Source: Cristatella mucedo
Taxonomy: Eukaryota; Bryozoa; Phylactolaemata; Cristatellidae
Direction: 5' to 3'
DNA: 64,000 bases
Assembly: GCA_009760855.2 (NCBI GenBank)
Contig: WPIO01000007.1
Coordinates: forward strand, 6,482,501 to 6,546,500
The notes below the pieces were generated by a model. It was given only the letters and a program-made list of their open reading frames with translations. It did not search any database and had not been told where the DNA came from. A program made the position numbers and the translations under genes. How positions within the stretch are numbered: the stretch's first letter is position 1; each line of letters begins with the position of its first letter. This document shows, one piece after another, positions 14,001 through 23,000 of this stretch.

Positions 14001-17000
14001 GGCACGGAGTTGTTGTCACAGCTAATGTGGAGGCATGCGTTGGCAGTCCATTACAGTGTAATGCTTCCTCAGTTAGCTCGCCATGTCCCGCAATGACTCT
14101 ATCCATCTTTATTCGACAAACATTAATATGCCTGACAGCCCCTCCCCATCCTGATTTTATTGACCCCTGGGTCGATGCTCCAGCAGTTAGATGCTTGCAG
14201 TTCGTGAATCTGGTCGTGGGTTTGAGTGCTGCACGGACTGCAGCCGGTCAATTTTTTATTGCCGCCTAGAAGTGGTGGGGGAGGGGCATTGGTTATTTCT
14301 GAAGTTAGTGTCGTTGGAGTGTGCAGCTGTGTATTCATTCTGTCTAATGATGCGATGTTTCTTTGGGGTTTAACCACTACATAAATGGCTGCTCCTGGTG
14401 GTTCTATCAGATGCATTTAATGGAATTTGTTGTCGTTGCGTTCGGGCAATCATCTACTATTTTGTGTCCATATTAAGCATTCTCTCTAAAAAAAAATAAC
14501 TACCGACTGGCATTTTTATATATCAATTTTTGCCCTGAAAAAGGCTACGTGAATACGTGCAACCATTTTGAATTGTGGAGGATGGGCATGTATTCGTTTC
14601 AGATTGCATTCTTGTAGCTCATAAGTCGTTTCAACCGCTAGCAGACTTTAATGAAAGCGCGCAGATTTGCCGAATGACTGTGGCCCGAACCCGTGTAAAG
14701 CTGCTATTTAAAGCACTTTTTCAGGCTAAGCAGCAGTGGTTCTGCAAGTTCCTGTATAGTACGACATATTTCATGTCGTGATTGCAACAGAGTACTACAC
14801 AAAAACTAAATGTACTGGATGTGTTTGCCAATGTCAGTTAACTTGCCAATCATAGTTTTTTATCACAAAAGGGAGTGCCGCGGCATAAGCATGACAAGGG
14901 CTGTCGGATGAGACCAGAGGTTGAGGTGCTTGCCCCGACCAGGGTCCGGCCGAAGTTGTGGGCTCGAGCCCCTTGACACATGTAAAGCGCCCGAATAGAG
15001 ATTACGTTCTCTTCGGGTGCTATACAAATGAGTTATATAATAAATATACCATTTTGCTTAGCCTTAGGGTCTTAGCCCAGCGATAAGGTGCTTGGTCTTC
15101 ACGACGAAGGTCGTTGGTTCTTGTCCTGAAGCAAACAGTCTTTTATTGCATACTGCAAGCAGGGTGATAGCTGCCAAGGCTCTTCTGCTTCCATGTAAAT
15201 GAGGCTGCTGGATCAGCTGACCTTTACCGTTACTTGTTGTGATTTGTTCTTCGTGTGCACGTGCCTGCTTAAACTGTGCTTGCTCCTTGCGAATGTTACC
15301 ACCAATCATTTGTTAATACTTCGTCAGTCTGCTGTCCTCCACCTCGACATCTTCCGTTTGGCCGTGCCATCTCTCGGGCGTTCGGCTGCCCCGTGATTTG
15401 GATGTCACGTGGGGAGTTTCATTTCGATGCCCTGCTGTCGAGTCTCTGCTTCTTATCGATTGAAGGACTTCACGTGGCAGGATTCTCGTCGCACGCTAAG
15501 CAGTGCTGCCGATTTGTTTCAGGTTGTTTAACTTGAAGAAACGCTACCGAGATATAGTCCAGACTTTGTTCATGCTCTCATCACGACTGTGGAGGTTGGT
15601 CTTCCTCAATCTCATGTTGCCTGTCCTGCATTGGTTTTTCTAGTCCCATTACTGCTCAGTGTTAACGTAAACTGTTCTGCAAACCAGGTTGTCACAGGTC
15701 GTGTAATTGTTACGTTTATATTCAGATGATTTTGCCATCATTTCTGTGGTTGTCTTGTAAAAACATGTGCACACTGAGGGGTGTAACAATCTCAGCTGAT
15801 AGCATAGTTTTTTGTATCAAAGGGTCTGTGCATGATACTGCCCCACGTGTAGCTGACTACTTGTTCTCAAGTGATGTCCCTTGGATATCAGGAATTTCTC
15901 AGGCTGTCTCATCTTGTGCAAACCAATAGTTCATTTCCTTTGTGGATAGCTTTGCTTCCGAAGGAAAAGGGAAATATGGCTGACTGCCGTAGTGATTTTA
16001 GCATCTATGTGGACTTGGGCTGGTGTACAAGAAGGCGATGTGCACCCTGCATTTATAACTTGAAACTTGCATTGCAAACTTGAATTTTTGGCTTAATGCT
16101 GAGCATTTTTAAAGAAGGTAAAAATGAAGAAGTAATCAAAGTTAGGTTTAAGTCATAAATTATTTTAACTTCACGATTCAGTGTTCACTTTCAACCATGG
16201 GAGCACATGTTATAGCTGCATATGCAAACTTGTAAATTATCTCCCTTGATATTTTTTACGTGACTCATCATAGCTGCGCCGTCATAATAGTACTATAAAT
16301 ATCACTAAGGGTACGCAGTAATAATGACGTAAGCGACTTGGGTTTAGAGACTCACTCGCAGACTCGCTCACAAACATTGAAATGTATATGGTTCGATTAT
16401 GTGATTATTATCCTGTGTTTTTCGACGAATGCTATCGTACATTGGCAATGTTCTGCTTAGATTTTGCAGAAGTTACTGCTTCTTACGATGGCTGTTAATT
16501 GCAATGTAGTACCAGCCCAACCCCTTACTACCCCAGAAAAATGGTTGCAGGACTGTTGCGGTGCTAGAGGGTCGTTGAATATGTTGGTATATCTCTGTAT
16601 GCTTATGCACTTGGGCCTGTCAAGTTTGCTGGGTGTTACTCAATGCTTCGCATTCACTGCATTCTTTTTTACTAATCCTCAGCTGTCTTGCTTGCCTCAC
16701 AGGATCACTTTATGTGCTTAAGTTCATAGCTGTCTTGTTTGATGTGATTGCAGCCTTGTCGTGTCGATACTAATGCTGTACTACTTCTATGGCATCATCG
16801 GAATGGAGTTTTTCTCCGTGTACGACCTCGAGAATTGTTGCAAGTAAGTGAATTTTGGCCACATGCCATCATGCTGAGTAATGCTGAATTTATGAATGCA
16901 GTTTCTCACTTCAAGTCTTCCAAGTCAAATGCTGCCGCTCAGCCTTACACTTAGCTATACCTCGCCGTGCGTTTTTTTCACTTGCTGCTTGCTTTCCTGC

Positions 17001-20000
17001 ATCGCCTTCTTTTTACACCTGCCTCTATGGGCACTCTTGCCTTACATTCTATTTCCTTCAGCAACAGGCCAGGAGTCCTGAATAAAGGGAATTACAACCA
17101 TCTAAACACAAATGTTGCAGATGTGTGAGTTAGGCTGGCTAACGAACTCTTATCTATGTAGCTTTTGATATTACCAATGTTGCGTAAGGGTAAATGCCGA
17201 GAAAATACTGATACAATTGGCTATGCATGTCATTAAACGTCCTTGAGATGTATTATCTGCAGTCATGGACATGAATAGTAAAACTTATCGAACCGAAATC
17301 AGAAATGTACTCCTGCTGTGGTATACAAGCAGAAATGAACTCACATGTAAAATTTCACGTTGATCGGTCACATTTTACTCTGGCTTAATGAATGGAGAGT
17401 GGAGATTGTGTCGTCAGGAAAACGACTCGTGGGCCTGTCGTTAGCTCACGACAGGCCCACGAGTCGTCAGCTCGGCTTTCTTGGTCAATTGTGACATCTT
17501 GCTTATCGTATGAGATGCATGACGTTGCTGTCAGTAGCTGATGCCGTGTGCTTTTTATCTCAGGAACACTTCAGTGGAACAGTACTTCGTTAGCATACCG
17601 AACGGCTCCCACGGTTACTATTACTTTAACAACTTCTCCAACATTTTACAGAGCGGAGGTAATAGCTGAGCAGCAGCAAGAAGTTCGGCCTCCGGCTCGC
17701 TCCTCGTTCAGGCAGATACAAGTGTGCCAAGCGTTGTCGCTCCTGCTCGTTGTAGTTACTCTCTTCGAACTAACCGTGGTCAACAACTGGTACATCACAA
17801 TGGTGAGCATCGTGTTAAAGCACAAGTTGCATGCCCCTCTCCCTCTCCGACCTGCATCTGCCACGCCTGCAGCCTGTGTTGTTCGGTTTACCGTGCTGGC
17901 ACCGCTAGCCATGTCCATGGGAGAAAGCTGAGAGAAGCCATAGCCGTTACGTGAGCCTCCACCAGAACTAGCCGGATGCTATGAAGTAGGAATGACGTGG
18001 TGATCACGTCACTGCTGGTGACCACCGTTGCTAGCCAATAAGAACTTGGGAATGTTGTGCTGCAAAGCCAGAACGTGGTCAACGCAAAACTGGTCGCACT
18101 GAAAGGAAGTGAGCACTAATGCGAGCATGCCCGTGCAGAAACTGGGGCACAATCATCAACGGCGAGATACCGCATGCAACTTTGGTCTTTCTATGTAAAC
18201 TGTGTTGTTATTTATTTTGTATCGTGTCTTTTCAATCTACTATCGCAGCCAGTGCTTGCTGCTCGAATCGTAGATCCAGTAAGCTGCCGTCCTGAAGACA
18301 TATACGTCCTCAAACTAATCTTTGCACATTAATCTTTACACATCTAGCATACACACCACAGTCGTGTTTCGGCTGACTGGGACCGCGTGCGTGTTGAGTG
18401 TCGAAGCCCTGTGTCATTTAACCAGGTGTGTGGTGATTGGTGAGGCTAACAAAATAGATAAGGGCCTGGTGCTTGCTGCTTCCTTTTCTATCAGCTATGT
18501 CTAAGAATGTCTTGAACTTGATCTGCTACTCCACTGCCAAAAGTCCTTCAGCAAACGGGTGACAGCCAAGCCTGTCGTTTTGGTTTGACCTACTGATCTG
18601 CTCAGTTTGGAAGAGTCTGCCATAGCATCGAGAAGTTGCCACTGCTTGTGTGCCATGAGCTGTGCCGTAATCGAACGGTCCTGGCAATCTCGGTGAGTGG
18701 TGATGTAACAATTAACGGCCAGTGAGTGGCATGCTTTCGATGAAGCATCGAAGCTAAGTTTCTACTCGAAAAGCACGCGATGGTTGCTAGCGAATTCCCA
18801 AGGATTACTCGTGTGACCCCTAATACAGGCTTGGAAGTAATGGCCCTTGCCAGTCAATGTAGGCCCACCAGCAAGCTTGCGAGCATCCTTAAGACTTTTC
18901 ATTATAGGAGTAGCCCAGACGCCGTATGATTGAGTTGCTTTGCCGTGCGGATCTTCCTGAATAGTCTACAGAAGCAGGCCTGGAGTGGAACCCTGGCGAG
19001 TACCACAGATTGCAGCACAGCAGCACGTAGTAAGCTCAGTCCATCGACATACCTTCAGCATGAGCCGAAAAGGCTGATCGAAGAGGTTGATTTCCCTTCC
19101 CAAAACCTTGAGCGGAGAGATCGACTGTTTAACTGATAAATAGTTTGGATCTATCATCGCTTAGTTGATAGAAATTTGTGGACATCCAGGAACGAATGCC
19201 TGCAAGGCAAAGATTCAGTCCCTGGGTCGCTGAAGCAGATTCCGATGGTTTAAACGACAAATATAGCTGAGCATTGGCAGCATTTTAGTGATAGCCGATC
19301 CCATGGGCCTGAATCACGTTTCCCAGAGGTTCGGTATAAATGGGAAACAGCAAAAGACCGAGAACAGACCCTAGCTCTGCAGGTCCTAGGCTGTGGAACT
19401 CGCTTCCACAATTCTTACGCAACGACATCTACTGTCCAACTGCCGACTATGGCACATATTTTTCAGCGGTCCTTAACTGCTACTTCTATGCTACTCACTA
19501 CCTCAACTGCTCTCCTGACTCTGCTATGCTTCCCACTTTCTCTTTGTTGCGTGAGGCGAAGTCTGTTGGCTACCGAATGCGTACCGAAAGCCGCTTAGGC
19601 TGTGAGTGCGCTATACAAAACTCTCCTGCGTAACACCCACATGGTCTTTACGACTTTGTGGAGTTACTGACGGAGATACATTACATTACATTACATTGTC
19701 CACGGATGACTGGTGTGGTGGATGAGACTCCACACATTATGGATTGAAAACAAACAGACAACTAAGATTTGAACCAGTGTCAGTGCCTCTTCTGCCAGAC
19801 CGATAGTTATAGATATATAGATAGATCTCAATCAAAGTTGGATACCATGATCAGTAGTGTCGAACGAAGCTGATAGATCCTCATCACCAAGGCCGTGGCA
19901 TTGCCGTCATCATTGCTGCATAGGAAATTGTTGATTACACGGGGCATAGCCATTTAGTGGAGTGGTGTCGCTTGAATCCCTACTGAAATTTCTCTGCCAA

Positions 20001-23000
20001 TTCATTCTTTTCAATGTGTGCTATAAGCTGCTTAGCGAAAATCTTTTCGAGAGTCTGACAGAAAGGGAAACGTCCACAAGTGTTCTTGACTTAGGACTGG
20101 CTCGCAGTTTGCAATGTATTTGTGGAAGTTTTGCTAATTTATCTCTGTATCCCATCCCTGGTGCTTTCTCTAGTCGTACCGATGCTTTCTGTGCTGCTAT
20201 ATCGAGTGTTATTGCAGGATGCCTATGCAATACATGTCTCTGGCTTCACGAGAATCTACTTTATGGTCTTCTACCTGACAATGATGGTGAGCAGCCGTCC
20301 GCTGCTGCTGCAGGTCCTATAGCTATTGCAGGCTAGTAGAACTTGTGGCACTATGTGTGCCTCTGGTTGCCACTTGTGTTCTTCAGTGATAGTTTGCCTT
20401 GCATTCAGGTCGTCATGACAGTTGTGGTGGCATTCATGCTGGAGGCGTTTGTATTCAAGATTCAGTACGGAAAAACTATGCGCGACTCGGTCGACCTTGG
20501 TGAGTTACTCAAAGTGCTGTTGAAATTCATTCACCTAATCAGGGTTATGCATTCGAGAACAATCATATTTGTAATAGAAAAGTGATGTTTTATTTTTATT
20601 TTGCCCTGATCGAACCAAATTTTCTTATCAGGCATGTCAGATAGGCTAGAGAATAAGCATATCGATTGATTAGTACAATTGTCTAATGTGTAAGCACACA
20701 AAGGGCTCATGGATGAAACAATGCTCTGCAGAAAATGTAAATGTTTGCTTAGCTTTGAACATCGTATAAGTCAGTGATGTCGCCATGTCAGTCCGTTGAG
20801 TTCCAGTTTTAGAGATATACAAGTAGCAGAAATTAGGCAGGCTTGACTGTAGAACTGATTAAATCAGTATGGCAAAGGTTTATTTGGAACAGGACATTCA
20901 AATTACATACAGAGACTGTGGATGATGCTGGCTGGTCCATTTTACGGTAAGGCTTTCCAGTTTCTTAATTATACTAGATACACACATACAGCTCATGCGG
21001 TGTCGTCTATTTATAGATACAGCTCACTTTCGGCTACCGGCACAGTGCTCATAGCAGCTAATACGGGAGTCCTTACCTCGTCATTTGGCACAGAGCCAGC
21101 TCACCCAGCTCATCCTGCAATGAGCACTGTGCCCATAGCCGAAAGTGAGGTGGCGCTCTATGAACAAACGACACCGTATTAGCTGACACTTAACCATCAG
21201 GTCAGTCTTGTCGATATTCAATTTAAGCAACCTAGCAGTCGCTACCAATTGCTAATGTCGGCATAGTAAGCTGCAAGAGAGAGTTGAGAGAATCTGTGGC
21301 TGTGAAAGGCCAGGAAAAGCACCGGTTCAGTTGAGTGTCATCTGCATGCAAAATGAAAGGCTCGACTGTGCTTGGCATTGACATTTACAAGAGGGCAAGT
21401 ACAAGCTGCAAGAAGAAGTGGACCTAGAACAGAACCATTCGGTGTCCCATACTGCTTTAAAAGGCTCAGCAGAGGACCGGTGGCTTTTGACGTTTACACT
21501 ATGAAATCCATGTCTGAGATGTGACCTAAATAAAAATGATACTAATAAATGTATTAAATTCTCTCGGTGTCCTGAGAGAATTAAATCTCTTTCCGAGCAC
21601 TTTACGTATGCTAAAAGCACGGCAGTTCAATGCCAGTGGTGCCCAGCCGGTGACGGTATTCAATAATGCTCTCAAGAATGCCGTTGGGTTGGCGTGATGC
21701 ATCCTCTTCAATGAATTTGCCTTCTAATAATGGAGGAATGTAATGCAATTTTTGTCTCGGAGTTTTATTCGGCTGTAAATTTCAGTTGCTACGTCCGCAC
21801 ACGTAAAGATGAAACAGGGAAGTAGATTGTGATAGCTTCTGGAATTGGCATTTCTGTGAGATCGCCGGGATAGGCCAGATATGTCTTAGCATGTAACTTG
21901 TTTCGCTGACTCTCAGTCATGACTTCTCACTGCACGTGTACTTTGCCTTTGTTCTCTAGGCTGTTCCAATTCAGGAGTATGATGCATCTCAGCCAGTGCA
22001 GATGAACGTAGTCGTGTGCATGCCATTAGGGTTTGATGCCCAACTTGACTCATCACGTATCTGTGTATCTGTATCTGATATCAGGTATCTGATGTAGAAT
22101 CCGTGTGCAGACCTGAGAAAATAGAACGGCCGAGGAAGCAGGTGACTTGACCATATCATCTGTGAACTGCTTGAAAAGAGCTGAAACTTATCCCAAATTC
22201 ATCGACTGTCTGTCAAAATGAATGAGGTTGCAGGGGGTAGTCCATTGGTAGCAGATAATGTGGATTCAGCATACGAGGATGACAAGAGATATCCTTCTTT
22301 CTCCCCAGCACTACCGTAGTCTTTGGAGGTGCTATGCGATATTTAAATTCGGCCGATTGTTCCAAAACATTATTTAGCCAGCCATGAACGCCGCTAGAAT
22401 ATGCCCAGTTTAACTTTAAACATCGTAAGAAGAAATTGATGCTGTGCTAGCTGTTCAGTTGCAGCCACTTTATGATGATTGATGAGATTGATGCAGCTAT
22501 AAATCGAACCTTGTTACTCTTGTAGATTCTCCAGCCTATCTCTCAGATCTACTACCCCATCAGGCCAAGCATCGTACCACCTGCTTTTCGGAATCCAACA
22601 GTCTACAAATACCTTGTACAAACCTTAAATCCTTTGGAGACCGTGCATTTAGTTCGTATGCTCCCAAAGCCTGGAAATCCCTCCCGACCTGCGTTAGAAC
22701 ATCCCCTGACCTGACCACATTTAAAAGGAACTTATAAACACACCTATTTAGGACAGCATGTAGTGGGTCCCTGTGATTCGTCCTTGTTATTGTCCATGTT
22801 ATTCATGTTGTTTATCAAGCATGATTTTACTTACCATTCAATTGCATGTCCCTTTGCAGCAAATGTAAAGCGCCTAGAAAGGGATTAAGTTCTCTGAGGG
22901 CGCTTTATCAAGTGCATTATTATTATTATTATTATTATTGTAGATCTGCAGCATCCCAGCTCTCAGGCCTCCTCAGCTAGCTTGGGGATACCTATGGAAT

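Noticed and set aside
15062-15140. Functional tRNA gene
   Set aside because: Only A and B boxes are present; there is no cloverleaf or acceptor stem, and the same unit recurs as a SINE.
17646-18082. Minus-strand frames opposite the TPC1 pore exons
   Set aside because: Shadows of the plus-strand exons; no family match and no splice pattern.
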